A stretch of 64,000 bases of DNA, taken from NCBI GenBank assembly GCA_027492585.1, contig JAPUEK010000041.1:1-64000 (forward strand). Direction: 5' to 3'. The position numbers and the translations under genes were made by a program. The notes under the pieces are model-generated. The model had not been told where the DNA came from. It searched no databases and saw nothing but the letters and a program-made list of their open reading frames with translations. Shown in pieces: positions 17,379 to 26,219 of this stretch (position 1 is the stretch's first letter; each line of letters starts with the position of its first letter). This stretch comes from Paracoccaceae bacterium (GTDB taxonomy: Bacteria > Pseudomonadota > Alphaproteobacteria > Rhodobacterales > Rhodobacteraceae).

Positions 17379-17819
17379 ATGCTGATCGGCCTCCCTCCCC
17401 TGCTTGGCCCCGAATTGCTCTTCGCGCTGCGCTCCATGGGGCATGGCGATGAAATCGCGCTCGTGGACGGAAATTATCCGGCACAGGAACATGCGCGCCG
17501 GCTGGTGCGGGCCGATGGCCATGGCGTACTCGCGGTGCTGGAGGCGGTGCTGGCAGTGCTGCCGCTCGACCGGGCGGTGCCGCAGGCGGTGTTCCGCGCC
17601 GCGCTCCACAACGACCCGGCACAATCGGGGCCAATCCATCGGGCGATGGACGCGCTCTGCGCCCGGATGGTGCCGGAGTTCGCTGTCACCCCGCTGTCCG
17701 GGGAGGCGCTCTATCCGCGCATCCGGGGCGCGCATACTGTGGTCGCAACGTCAGAGCCGCAACTTTTTGGCAATATGATCTTGCGTAAGGGCGTGATTCT
17801 GCCGCCCGATGGCGGCTGA
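17379..17819 (+). CDS. rbsD: RbsD/FucU family sugar mutarotase
   Basis: RbsD/FucU proteins interconvert anomeric forms of sugars such as ribose or fucose so that they suit the next enzyme. The 146-residue product begins MLIGLPPLLGPELL, the family start, and has the catalytic GHGDEI motif near residue 26. A TTG five codons upstream is open, but the ATG at 17379 fits homologues better. It lies 15 bp before the ROK regulator and is divergent from frcB, so it probably handles the sugar imported by FrcBCA. Confidence 0.87.
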   Translation: MLIGLPPLLGPELLFALRSMGHGDEIALVDGNYPAQEHARRLVRADGHGVLAVLEAVLAVLPLDRAVPQAVFRAALHNDPAQSGPIHRAMDALCARMVPEFAVTPLSGEALYPRIRGAHTVVATSEPQLFGNMILRKGVILPPDGG

Positions 17820-17834
17820 GCCACAGGAAAAGCC

Positions 17835-19049
17835 ATGCAGGACGCCGTGTTAGACCGCATCACCACAGAGGGAGCGCTGCGCGGGTCCAACCAGTCCGGG
17901 ATGCGGGCGCATAACGAACGGCTGGTCCTTTCGCTGGTGCGCCAACACGGGGCGCTTGCGAAATCCGACATCGCCCGGATGACCGGCCTTTCCGCGCAGA
18001 CGGTTTCGGTGATCATGCGGGCGCTCGAACAGGACGGGCTTTTGCAGCGCGGCGAGCCGGTTCGCGGCCGCATCGGCCAGCCTTCCGTCCCCATGTCGCT
18101 TGCGGCGGACGGCGCCTTCTTTCTCGGGCTGAAGATCGGGCGGCGCTCCGCCGATCTGGTGCTTGTGGATTTCCTCGGAGAGATCCGTACCACCCGGCGG
18201 CGCTTCTACCGCTATCCCACGCCCGACACGGTGATGGATTTCGTCACCGCCTCGCTGCCCGGCATCCTCGCCCAGATGCCGGAGCCGCTGCGCGACCGGA
18301 TCAGCGGCATGGGGGTTGCGATGCCCTTCCAGCTCTGGAACTGGGTCGATGCGCTTGGCGCTCCGCAGGGGGAGATGGACGCCTGGCGTCACCGCGACAT
18401 TCAGGCGGAGCTGGCGGCGGTGTCGGGCCTTGCCGTCTATATCCAGAACGATGCGACTTCGGCCTGCGGGGCGGAGCTGGTCTTCGGGCGGGGGGAGCGT
18501 CCGAAGGATTTCCTCTATTTCTACTTCGGCACCTTCATCGGCGGCGGGCTGGTGCTGAACGGGCAATTGTATCTGGGGCGGACCGGCAATGCCGCAGGCG
18601 TCGGGCCGATGCCCGTGCCGGGGCCGGATGGCCGGATGCGCCGGCTTTTCGATTCCGCCTCCCTTTCGACACTGGCCAAGGCCATGGCGGCGGCCGGGGA
18701 GCCTTCCGATGCGATCTGGGAAAATCCGGTCGTCTGGCAGGTCAGCCCCGCGGTCCTGACGGCCTGGATCGACGAGGCTGCGGAGGGTCTGGCGGCCGCG
18801 ATCCTTTCCGCCTCGACCCTGCTGGAACTGGAGGCGGTGATCATCGACGGCTGGGTGCCGGAGAAGGTCCGGGCCGAGATAACCCGGAAAACGGCGGCGG
18901 CGCTGATGCGGCTCGACCTCGCGGGGATCACTCCGCCCGATGTGCGCGAAGGCACGGTGGGCGCCCTTGCCCGCTCGCTCGGCGCGGCGGCCATCCCCTT
19001 GTCGCAGCGCTACCTTCTGGACCAGAACGCGGCGCAGCGGCAGGGATAG
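17835..19049 (+). CDS. ROK family transcriptional regulator (probable regulator of frc genes)
   Basis: A 404-residue ROK protein. The N-terminal winged helix lies about residues 30-80 (KSDIARMTGLSAQTVSVIMRALE), and the ROK sugar-binding domain follows with YIQNDATSACGAE and a FGTFIGGGLVLNG block. The Cys-rich zinc motif of many ROK proteins is not seen; the region after LGRTGNAAGVG is Cys-free. It is preceded by an AGGAAA ribosome binding site 15 bp after the mutarotase gene. Position beside frcBCAK suggests it represses that operon and responds to the sugar; Sinorhizobium has a comparable regulator, FrcR. Confidence 0.88.
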   Translation: MQDAVLDRITTEGALRGSNQSGMRAHNERLVLSLVRQHGALAKSDIARMTGLSAQTVSVIMRALEQDGLLQRGEPVRGRIGQPSVPMSLAADGAFFLGLKIGRRSADLVLVDFLGEIRTTRRRFYRYPTPDTVMDFVTASLPGILAQMPEPLRDRISGMGVAMPFQLWNWVDALGAPQGEMDAWRHRDIQAELAAVSGLAVYIQNDATSACGAELVFGRGERPKDFLYFYFGTFIGGGLVLNGQLYLGRTGNAAGVGPMPVPGPDGRMRRLFDSASLSTLAKAMAAAGEPSDAIWENPVVWQVSPAVLTAWIDEAAEGLAAAILSASTLLELEAVIIDGWVPEKVRAEITRKTAAALMRLDLAGITPPDVREGTVGALARSLGAAAIPLSQRYLLDQNAAQRQG

Positions 19050-19100
19050 GCCGGATCGCATTCCCTTCGCATCTGGCAAAGCCATGCGGCGCTGCGCCCC

Positions 19101-19170
19101 TCCCCCATTCTCTGTCGGAAAATACCCCGCGGGGAGGCCCGGAGGGGATGCAAACCCCTCCGGCGTCCGC
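19101..19170. repeat. Intergenic repeat copy A (GGATATTTG family) with hairpin
   Basis: Contains the degenerate core AAAATACCCCGCGGGG, preceded by TCTGTCGG as in copy G at 54838, and followed by a perfect hairpin: 9-bp arms CCGGAGGGG and CCCCTCCGG at 19139-19163 with loop ATGCAAA. It lies just after the ROK gene and may end that transcript. Confidence 0.65.
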
Positions 19171-19232
19171 AACGGGGCGCAACGCGCGCCGAATGTCGAT
19201 CCCCCAACCTTGGTGCGAGGGCCGGTTTTTCC

Positions 19233-19261
19233 TTGAATCCCCCGGATGCGTGGCCTATTTC
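19233..19261 (+). promoter_or_regulatory. Candidate sigma-70 type promoter of the mrp operon
   Basis: TTGAAT at 19233-19238 and TATTTC at 19256-19261 are 17 bp apart, about 65 bp upstream of the mrpA start. The match to consensus is modest, four and three of six bases, so this is only a candidate. Confidence 0.3.
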
Positions 19262-19327
19262 TGAACGAAAGCTGCGATCCGGAGCGGATCGGGGGAAACC
19301 TGCGAACCGGAAAAGGAAGCGCTGAAC

Positions 19328-22120
19328 GTGTCGCTCGCGCTGCTTGCCTGCCTGCCGTTCTGCGGGGCCGTCCTGGCCGCCGCGGCGGGGCGTTTCGGCC
19401 GCAGCGCCCCGGCCATTGCCGCAGGTGCGGTGACCGCTCTGGCACTTGGTATCGTGCTGGTCCATGCGCCCTGCCTGCTCGCCGGGCCGCCGGTGGCGGA
19501 GGGGGTCGACTGGCTGCCGCAGCTTGGTCTGAATGTCCGCTTCCGGCTGGACGGGCTGGCATTCCTTTTCGCCCTGCTCATCCTCGGGATCGGGCTGCTG
19601 ATCCTCCTCTATGCCCGCTTCTATCTGGAGCCACAGGAAAATCCGGCGCGGTTCTTCTGTTTCCTCATGCTCTTCCAGGGGGCGATGCTCGGCATCGTTC
19701 TCTCTGACAACCTCCTGTTCCTGCTGATCTTCTGGGAGATGACCTCGCTCACCTCCTTCCTGCTCATCGGCTGGTGGAGCCATCTGCCCGAGGCGCGGCG
19801 CGGGGCGCGGATGGCGCTTGCGATCACCGGTGGCGGCGGGCTGGCGCTGATCGCCGGGATGCTGTTGCTGGGCCGCATCGCTGGCAGCTACGAGCTTTCG
19901 GCGATCCTGACCAAGGGCGAGGCGATCCGCGCCTCCGCCCTCTATCTGCCGGCGCTGCTGCTGATCCTGCTCGGCGCCTTTGCCAAATCGGCGCAGTTCC
20001 CGTTCCACTTCTGGCTGCCGCAGGCCATGGCCGCGCCGACCCCGGTATCGGCCTATCTTCATTCGGCAACCATGGTGAAGGCGGGGATCTATCTTCTGGC
20101 GCGGCTCTGGCCGGTCCTGTCGGGAACCGAGGTCTGGTTCTGCATCGTCGCCACGACCGGGCTCGTGACCCTCCTCCTCGGCGCCAAGACCGCGCTCTTC
20201 CGGGACGATCTGAAGGCGGTTCTGGCCTCCTCGACCGTCAGCCATCTGGGGCTGATCACCTTCCTGCTCGGCCTCGGCACCAAGGCGGCGGCACTGGCCG
20301 CGATGGTGCATATCCTTGCCCATGCAAGCTTCAAGGCCGCGCTGTTCCTACTGGCGGGGATCGTGGACCATGCCGCCGGCACACGGGATCTTCGGCGGCT
20401 TGGCGGGCTGCGGCGGCTGATGCCGGTGAGCTTCGCGCTTACCCTGGTGGCGGGCCTGTCGATGGCGGGGGTGCCGCCCTTGAGCGGGTTCCTCTCGAAA
20501 GAACTGATGCTGGAGGAGGCGGCCCATACGCTCTGGGCGGGAACGGGCGGGCTGGTGCCGGTGCTTGCCATGGTCGCGGCGGCGGCTTCCGTGGCCTACA
20601 GCCTTCGGCTGATCGGCGCGACCTTCCTCGGGACGGAACGGGCGGACTACCCGCATCCGCCGCATGAGGCAGGGCCGGGCCTGCTGGCGGCCCCTGCGGT
20701 TCTGGTGCTGCTGGTCATTGCGACCGGGCTGATGCCGATGGCTTTGCTCGGACCTCTGGCGGCCTCGGCGACGGCGGCGGTCACGGGGGAAGCGGGACCA
20801 GTGCATCTGGCCCTTTGGCACGGGCTGGAGCCGCCCGCCCTCTGGATGTCTCTGGCCGCCTTCGGCGGCGGTCTTATGGTGCTCGGCCTCTACCCGACCT
20901 TGCGCCGCTGGTGGGATGCTTTCCCGAAGCCCGATGGCCCGCGCCTGTTCGAGGCTGCGCTCGGCGCCCTGACCGGCGCGGCGCGCCGGGTAACGCGCCT
21001 GACCGATTCCGGTTCGATCACGCAGGCCATGGCGATTGCGGTGGCGACCATCCTTGCCGCCGGGCTCCGGGCCTTTTCCGGCGGCGGTTTCGGCCCGGCC
21101 ACGCGGGCAATGACCCCGGTCGAAGGGGCGGTGCTGACCGGCTGGGGCCTTCTGATGGCCTTCACACTCGGTACGGTGATCCTGCATCGGAACCGCCTTC
21201 TGGCCGTGTTGCTGGTGGGAGGCGCCGGGCTGATGATCTCGGCCGGTTTCGCCCGTCTTGCCGCCCCCGACCTCGCCCTGACCCAGATCGCGGTGGAGGC
21301 GGTGACGGTCATCCTCCTCCTTCTCGCCCTGACGCTGCTGCCACAGAAGACCCCGCGCGAAAGCCTGCCCCTGCGGCGGTTGCGCGACGGGGTTCTGGCC
21401 GGGACGGCGGGGATCGGCGCGGCGGCCCTCGCCTACGCGCTGCTGCGGCGGGAGGCGGCATGGGAGCCGATCTCGGCTTTCCACCTCGCCCAATCGACGC
21501 CGGGCGCAGGCGGCACCAATGCGGTGAACACGATCATCGTGGATTTTCGCGGCTATGACACCTTTGGCGAGATTCTCGTCCTCGGCATCGCGGCACTGAT
21601 CCTTTATGCACTCGTGGAGGGGATTCTGGCCGCCGGTATCCTGCCGAAACCCTTGCCCGGCCGTCGTCGGGCCGGAGATCCTCATCCCGAAATGCTGGTC
21701 GTCGCCATGCGCGTCCTGCTGCCGCTGGCGATGCTGGTCGGCATCTACATCTTCCTGCGCGGGCATAATCTGCCGGGGGGCGGTTTCGTCGCCGGGCTGG
21801 TCTTCTCGATTGCCCTGACCGCACAGGCTCTGGCCGCCGGCTTTGACTGGATGGCCGGGCGGCGGCGCGTGGGGGATCATGCACTGATCGGGGCCGGCGG
21901 GCTGGTGGCGCTTCTCTGCGGGGCGGGGGCGATGTTCTTCGGGCGACCGTTCCTGACCTCGGCCCATGGCCATGTCACGCTCTGGCCGCTTGAACGGTTC
22001 GGGCTGGCGACGGCGGCGATCTTCGATCTCGGCGTCTTCCTCTGCGTGCTGGGCGCGGTGATGCTGGCGCTGTCATCGCTCACCCGGCTGGCGCGCGTCG
22101 CGACGGGAGGGAGGGTCTGA
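19328..22120 (+). CDS. mrpA: Monovalent cation/H+ antiporter subunit A, MrpA fused to MrpB
   Basis: The largest subunit of the multisubunit Mrp (Mnh/Pha) antiporter in the inner membrane, which exchanges Na+ or K+ for protons. The 930-residue protein has a NuoL-like proton-conducting part (about 1-600) with KSAQFPFHFWLPQAM and AHASFKAALFLLAG, a MrpA C-terminal part with ALTQIAVEAVTVILLLLAL, and from about residue 780 an MrpB-like domain (RVLLPLAMLVGIYIFLRGHNLPGGGF). No separate mrpB exists, so the fusion completes the complex, as in rhizobial PhaAB. The GTG start follows an AAGGAAG ribosome binding site. The stop overlaps the mrpC start by one base. Confidence 0.94.
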   Translation: MSLALLACLPFCGAVLAAAAGRFGRSAPAIAAGAVTALALGIVLVHAPCLLAGPPVAEGVDWLPQLGLNVRFRLDGLAFLFALLILGIGLLILLYARFYLEPQENPARFFCFLMLFQGAMLGIVLSDNLLFLLIFWEMTSLTSFLLIGWWSHLPEARRGARMALAITGGGGLALIAGMLLLGRIAGSYELSAILTKGEAIRASALYLPALLLILLGAFAKSAQFPFHFWLPQAMAAPTPVSAYLHSATMVKAGIYLLARLWPVLSGTEVWFCIVATTGLVTLLLGAKTALFRDDLKAVLASSTVSHLGLITFLLGLGTKAAALAAMVHILAHASFKAALFLLAGIVDHAAGTRDLRRLGGLRRLMPVSFALTLVAGLSMAGVPPLSGFLSKELMLEEAAHTLWAGTGGLVPVLAMVAAAASVAYSLRLIGATFLGTERADYPHPPHEAGPGLLAAPAVLVLLVIATGLMPMALLGPLAASATAAVTGEAGPVHLALWHGLEPPALWMSLAAFGGGLMVLGLYPTLRRWWDAFPKPDGPRLFEAALGALTGAARRVTRLTDSGSITQAMAIAVATILAAGLRAFSGGGFGPATRAMTPVEGAVLTGWGLLMAFTLGTVILHRNRLLAVLLVGGAGLMISAGFARLAAPDLALTQIAVEAVTVILLLLALTLLPQKTPRESLPLRRLRDGVLAGTAGIGAAALAYALLRREAAWEPISAFHLAQSTPGAGGTNAVNTIIVDFRGYDTFGEILVLGIAALILYALVEGILAAGILPKPLPGRRRAGDPHPEMLVVAMRVLLPLAMLVGIYIFLRGHNLPGGGFVAGLVFSIALTAQALAAGFDWMAGRRRVGDHALIGAGGLVALLCGAGAMFFGRPFLTSAHGHVTLWPLERFGLATAAIFDLGVFLCVLGAVMLALSSLTRLARVATGGRV

Positions 22121-22491
22121 TGGAGGCGCTTCTAGCCATTGCCATCGGGACGCTGACGGCGGGCGGTCTCTATCTGATGCTGCGGCAGCGGACCTTTCCG
22201 GTGATCCTCGGCCTGTCGCTCCTCTCCCATGCGGTGAACCTGTTTCTCTTTGCCTCCGGGCGGCTGGCGCCCGGCCTTCCGCCGATCCTGGACGGGACGG
22301 CAAAGGACCATACCGACCCGCTGCCGCAGGCGCTCGTCCTGACGGCGATCGTGATTTCCTTCGGGATGACCGCGGTGATCCTTGCCATGGCGATCGGCGG
22401 CTGGCTCTCGTCGGGCGATGACCGCGTGGATGGGGACCGTGCGGATGAGGACCGCGTGGATGGGGACCGTGCGGCCGGGGACGAAGGATGA
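22120..22491 (+). CDS. mrpC: Mrp antiporter subunit C (NuoK-like)
   Basis: A 123-residue protein with three membrane helices (starting LLAIAIGTLTAGGLY, VILGLSLLSHAVNLF and ALVLTAIVISFGMTAVILAMA), homologous to NuoK. Core length is normal, but after the last helix it carries a hydrophilic tail made of a repeated Asp/Arg-rich decapeptide encoded by a 30-bp tandem duplication. The start overlaps the mrpA stop and the end overlaps mrpD by four nucleotides, so translation is coupled. Confidence 0.92.
   Translation: MEALLAIAIGTLTAGGLYLMLRQRTFPVILGLSLLSHAVNLFLFASGRLAPGLPPILDGTAKDHTDPLPQALVLTAIVISFGMTAVILAMAIGGWLSSGDDRVDGDRADEDRVDGDRAAGDEG
22420..22479 (+). repeat. 30-bp tandem duplication in the mrpC 3' end
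   Basis: Two adjacent 30-bp units (22420-22449 and 22450-22479) are identical over their first 24 bases. They encode DRVDGDRADE and DRVDGDRAAG in the MrpC tail, keeping the reading frame. Confidence 0.85.
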
Positions 22492-23951
22492 TGGGCGATT
22501 GGATCATCGCGCCGGTGCTGATCCCGGCGGCTCTGGCCCTCGTGATCCTGCTCGGCTTCCGGGGACGGCTGGGGGTGCAGCGCGGGCTTGCGCTTGCCGG
22601 GGCGGCGGGGCTCTGCCTCCTGGCCTGCGCGCTTCTGTCGGCCAGTGCTGCGGGGCCGGAGGTTTACCGGCTCGGCGACTGGCCCGCCCCCTTCGGCATC
22701 GTGCTGGTGCTCGACCGGCTTTCGGCGCTGATGCTTGCCCTCGTCGCGGGGCTTGCCCTTGCTGTGCTCCTCTACGCCATCGGCAGCGGCCGGGATGGCG
22801 AAGGCCGGCATTTCCACGCGCTTTTCCTCTTTCAGCTCATGGGGTTGAACGGTGCCTTCCTGACGGGGGATGCCTTCAATCTTTTCGTCTTCTTCGAGGT
22901 GCTGCTGATCGCCTCCTACGGGCTGATGATCCACGGCGGCGGGGCGGAGCGGCTGCGCGCCGGGGTGCGCTATGTGGCCTTCAACCTGCTCGGCTCGACC
23001 CTGTTCCTCTTCGCCCTTGGCACGGTCTATGCGGTGACCGGAACGCTGAACATGGCCGATCTGGCGGTGAAGCTGCCCGCACTGCCGGAGGCGGATCAGG
23101 GGCTGATGCGGGTGGCGGCAGTGCTTCTGCTTCTGGTCTTTGCAGTGAAGGGCGCATTGGTGCCGCTGCAATTCTGGCTGCCCGGCACCTATGCCAATGC
23201 CCCCGGCCCGGTGGCGGCGCTTTTTGCCGTGATGACAAAGGTGGGCGCCTATGCGGTGATCCGGTTCGGCACGCTGGTCTTTCCGCCGGAGCTTGCGGTC
23301 ACGGGCGGGCTTTGGGCGGAGTTGCTGATGCCCGCCTCGCTGGCGACGATGGCTCTCGGCGCGTTCGGAGTGCTCGGGGCGCGGAGCCTGCCCCGGCAGG
23401 CGGCCTTCGCCGGGATCGGCTCGATGGGGATGGTGTTTCTGGCGGTCTCCGCCTTCCGGGAGGAGGCGACGACCGCCGCGCTGTACTACCTGATCCAGGC
23501 GACGCTGGCGGGCGCGGCGCTGTTCCTGATCTGCGATCTGGTCGGGCGCGGGGCGCGCGGGGGGCTGGTCGCCACGCTTTACATGGCAGCCGCCATCGCG
23601 GCCGCGGGCCTGCCGCCGATGCCCGGCTTCATCGGAAAGCTCCTGATCCTGCAAGCCTTTGCCGGGCAGGAGCCGCTCGTCTGGAGCGTGGTTCTGCTGA
23701 CGAGCCTGCTGACCCTGATCGGGTTGGCACGGGCGGGGTCGGATCTGTTCTGGAAGCCGGCGGAACGCGGCGCCCCGGTCGCGCACCCTGCCCCCGCGAT
23801 GGCCTGTGCGGCGGTTGGACTGCTGCTTCTGGCGCAGGCGGGGCTGGTTCTGGGCGCCGCGCCCGTCAGGGGCTGGCTCGCGGCAACCGCCGAGGCGCTT
23901 CATGCCCCGGCCACCTCCATCCTTGCCCATCATCTGCCGGGGGGAATGTGA
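22488..23951 (+). CDS. mrpD: Mrp antiporter subunit D (NuoN/NuoM-like)
   Basis: A 487-residue polytopic protein of the proton-conducting antiporter-like family, about 14 helices. Characteristic blocks are GDAFNLFVFFEVLLIASYGL, VKGALVPLQFWLPGTYANA (with the conserved Lys in the first residues) and LPPMPGFIGKL. It forms the second proton channel of the Mrp complex beside MrpA. Start and stop overlap mrpC and mrpE by four and one nucleotides. Confidence 0.93.
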   Translation: MMGDWIIAPVLIPAALALVILLGFRGRLGVQRGLALAGAAGLCLLACALLSASAAGPEVYRLGDWPAPFGIVLVLDRLSALMLALVAGLALAVLLYAIGSGRDGEGRHFHALFLFQLMGLNGAFLTGDAFNLFVFFEVLLIASYGLMIHGGGAERLRAGVRYVAFNLLGSTLFLFALGTVYAVTGTLNMADLAVKLPALPEADQGLMRVAAVLLLLVFAVKGALVPLQFWLPGTYANAPGPVAALFAVMTKVGAYAVIRFGTLVFPPELAVTGGLWAELLMPASLATMALGAFGVLGARSLPRQAAFAGIGSMGMVFLAVSAFREEATTAALYYLIQATLAGAALFLICDLVGRGARGGLVATLYMAAAIAAAGLPPMPGFIGKLLILQAFAGQEPLVWSVVLLTSLLTLIGLARAGSDLFWKPAERGAPVAHPAPAMACAAVGLLLLAQAGLVLGAAPVRGWLAATAEALHAPATSILAHHLPGGM

Positions 23952-24436
23952 TGCGGCGGCTTTACCCCTCCCCCCTGCTTTCCGCGCTGCAGATCCTCCT
24001 GTGGGTGATGCTGGCAGGTGAGCTGACCCCCGGCGTTCTGGCCATGGCAGTTCTGCTCGGCACGACCCTGCCGCTTCTCACCGCCCGCTGGTGGCCGGAC
24101 AGACCGCGCCCGCATCCGCTGCGCCTGATGGCCTATCTGGCGCTCGTGCTCTGGGACGTGATCCTTGCCAGTATCGCCGTGGCGCGGATCATCCTGTTCC
24201 TGCCGCAGGACCGTATCCGCTCCGCCTGGGTCGTGGTGCCGGTAGACCTGCCATGCGCGGAGGCCCGCGCCCTTCTGGCAGGCACGATCACCCTGACCCC
24301 CGGCACGCTGACTGCGGATTTCTCGGAGGACGGCAAGGTTCTGCTTGTCCATGCGCTGCACGCCCCCGACACCAAGGCGCTGCGGGAGGAGATCCGGACC
24401 CGCTATGAAGCGCGACTGAAAAGGATTTTCACCTGA
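23951..24436 (+). CDS. mrpE: Mrp antiporter subunit E
   Basis: A 161-residue MNHE family subunit: two N-terminal membrane helices (about 8-50 and 60-90) and a cytoplasmic C-terminal domain containing the family block SITLTPGTL-like segment (here TITLTPGTLTADF) and LLVHALH. Needed for assembly of the Mrp complex in other species. The start shares a base with the mrpD stop and the stop shares a base with the mrpF start. Confidence 0.92.
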   Translation: MRRLYPSPLLSALQILLWVMLAGELTPGVLAMAVLLGTTLPLLTARWWPDRPRPHPLRLMAYLALVLWDVILASIAVARIILFLPQDRIRSAWVVVPVDLPCAEARALLAGTITLTPGTLTADFSEDGKVLLVHALHAPDTKALREEIRTRYEARLKRIFT

Positions 24437-24705
24437 TGCTGGATCTTGCCCTGAGCTTCGCCATCTCCTGCTTCGCGCTCGCGTTGCTGCTCGCCTTCTG
24501 GCGCTTCCTGCGCGGGCCGCAGATGGCGGATCGTCTGCTGGCCATGGATACGATGGTCGTCGATGTCATCGCGCTGCTCGTGCTTTACGGGATTCGCGCC
24601 GGCACCGGGCTTGGCTTCGAGGTGGCGATCCTTCTGGCGATGACCGGCTTCGTCTCCACCCTCGCCTTCTGCAAATACCTCCTGCGCGGCAGGATCATAG
24701 AGTGA
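24436..24705 (+). CDS. mrpF: Mrp antiporter subunit F
   Basis: An 89-residue protein with three membrane helices and the family motifs RGPQMADRLLAMD and TGFVSTLAF. Small subunit of the Mrp complex. It begins on the last base of mrpE and is followed six bases later by mrpG. Confidence 0.92.
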   Translation: MLDLALSFAISCFALALLLAFWRFLRGPQMADRLLAMDTMVVDVIALLVLYGIRAGTGLGFEVAILLAMTGFVSTLAFCKYLLRGRIIE

Positions 24706-24711
24706 AGTCCC

Positions 24712-25053
24712 ATGGCGCAGATCATTGAAATCATTTCCTCGCTGCTTCTGGTGACCGGCGGGCTCTTCGGGCTGATCGGAAGCTATGGTCTCGTGCGGCT
24801 GGGCGAGGGGATGCAGCGGCTCCATGCGCCGACCAAGGCCACGACCATCGGGGTGGGGGCGGTGCTGATCGCGGCGGGGCTGGTGGGCGGTGTGGCCTCC
24901 AAAGCGGGGCTGGTGGCGGGGTTTCTGTTTCTCACCGCCCCGCTGACCGCGCTTTTCCTCGCCCGCGTCCATCTCTTCCGCAGCCTGCCGCCCGGCGCTG
25001 TCCCCCCGACCGGAACCGGCGTGGATTGGGCCAGCCGCAGCGAAACGCCCTGA
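24712..25053 (+). CDS. mrpG: Mrp antiporter subunit G
   Basis: A 113-residue MnhG family protein with three helices; LLVTGGLFGLIGSYGLVRL then MQRLHAPTKATTIGVG and a C-terminal TAPLTALFLARV block identify it. Last gene of the operon. No hairpin with T-run was found in the roughly 160 bp before deoC. Confidence 0.92.
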   Translation: MAQIIEIISSLLLVTGGLFGLIGSYGLVRLGEGMQRLHAPTKATTIGVGAVLIAAGLVGGVASKAGLVAGFLFLTAPLTALFLARVHLFRSLPPGAVPPTGTGVDWASRSETP

Positions 25054-25211
25054 GCCGGCCTTGGCGACGCAGGTATCCTTCTGGTCCGGTTGCGGTCCGA
25101 TGCGCCGGGGTAACGGCTTTGACCATCCGGTAAAACCCATCCCGCGCTGCCGCTGGACAGCACGCCGCCGCCTGTGTCAATTTGCGGCTTCCCGAGTGCT
25201 GCGAGGCCCCG

Positions 25212-26216
25212 ATGCACAGCCAGACCGATACGGCCAACCCGACCGCAACCGCCTCCCTGCTCCCGCAGCTTGCCCATGCCCGCAATCCGGGCATGGCGCT
25301 CGACCTCGACTGGGTGGCCTCGGCGCAGGCCAATACCTCGGCCATCGAGCGACGCGCAGCGACGTTGGGCGGGCGGCGCTCCGTCAAGAAGGAGTATCAG
25401 GCGGCCTGGCTGCTGAAGGCGATCTCGCTGATCGACCTGACCACGCTGGCCGGGGACGATACCGAGGGGCGCGTGAAGCGGCTCTGCGCCAAGGCCCGCC
25501 AGCCGGTGGCGGAACCGCTGCTGGAACAGCTCGGGATGCAGGGACTGACCACGGGTGCGGTCTGCGTCTATCACGAGATGGTCGAAACGGCGGTCCGTGC
25601 GCTTGAAGGCACGCGGATTCCGGTGGCCGCTGTCTCTACCGGCTTTCCGGCGGGGCTCTCGCCCTACCGGCTGCGGATCGCCGAGATCGGCGAAAGCGTC
25701 AGGGCCGGCGCGCGGGAAATCGACATCGTGATCTCCCGCCGCCATGTGCTGACCCAGAACTGGCAGGCGATGTATGACGAGATGGCCGAGATGCGGGCGG
25801 CCTGCGGCGAGGCGCATGTCAAGGCCATCCTCGCCACGGGGGAACTCGGCACCCTGCGGAACGTCGCGCGGGCGAGCCTCGTCTGCATGATGGCGGGGGC
25901 GGATTTCATCAAGACATCGACGGGAAAGGAAGGCGTCAATGCGACGCTGCCCGTCACGCTGACCATGATCCGCGCCATCCGCGATTACGAGGCGCGGACA
26001 GGGATCAAGGTCGGCTACAAGCCCGCCGGCGGGATTGCCAAGGCCAAGGATGCGCTGCTCTATCTGGCGCTGATGAAGGACGAGCTGGGCCAGCCCTGGT
26101 TGCAGCCCGATCTCTTCCGCTTCGGCGCATCGAGCCTTCTCGGCGATATAGAACGCCAGCTCGAACATTATCTGACCGGCCGGTATTCGGCCGCCAACCG
26201 TCATGCGATGGGGTGA
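25212..26216 (+). CDS. deoC: Deoxyribose-phosphate aldolase DeoC
   Basis: Cleaves 2-deoxyribose-5-phosphate to glyceraldehyde-3-phosphate and acetaldehyde in deoxynucleoside catabolism. The 334-residue product is of the longer DeoC class with an N-terminal extension of about 60 residues. The Schiff-base lysine is in GADFIKTSTGKEG, and the second conserved Lys in VGYKPAGGI. The ATG at 25212 was chosen; one ten codons upstream is possible and neither has a strong ribosome binding site. The next two genes follow within three bases each, so deoC, the lyase-like gene and ALDH16 look like one operon, in which the dehydrogenase could consume the acetaldehyde. Confidence 0.92.
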   Translation: MHSQTDTANPTATASLLPQLAHARNPGMALDLDWVASAQANTSAIERRAATLGGRRSVKKEYQAAWLLKAISLIDLTTLAGDDTEGRVKRLCAKARQPVAEPLLEQLGMQGLTTGAVCVYHEMVETAVRALEGTRIPVAAVSTGFPAGLSPYRLRIAEIGESVRAGAREIDIVISRRHVLTQNWQAMYDEMAEMRAACGEAHVKAILATGELGTLRNVARASLVCMMAGADFIKTSTGKEGVNATLPVTLTMIRAIRDYEARTGIKVGYKPAGGIAKAKDALLYLALMKDELGQPWLQPDLFRFGASSLLGDIERQLEHYLTGRYSAANRHAMG

Positions 26217-26219
26217 ACC

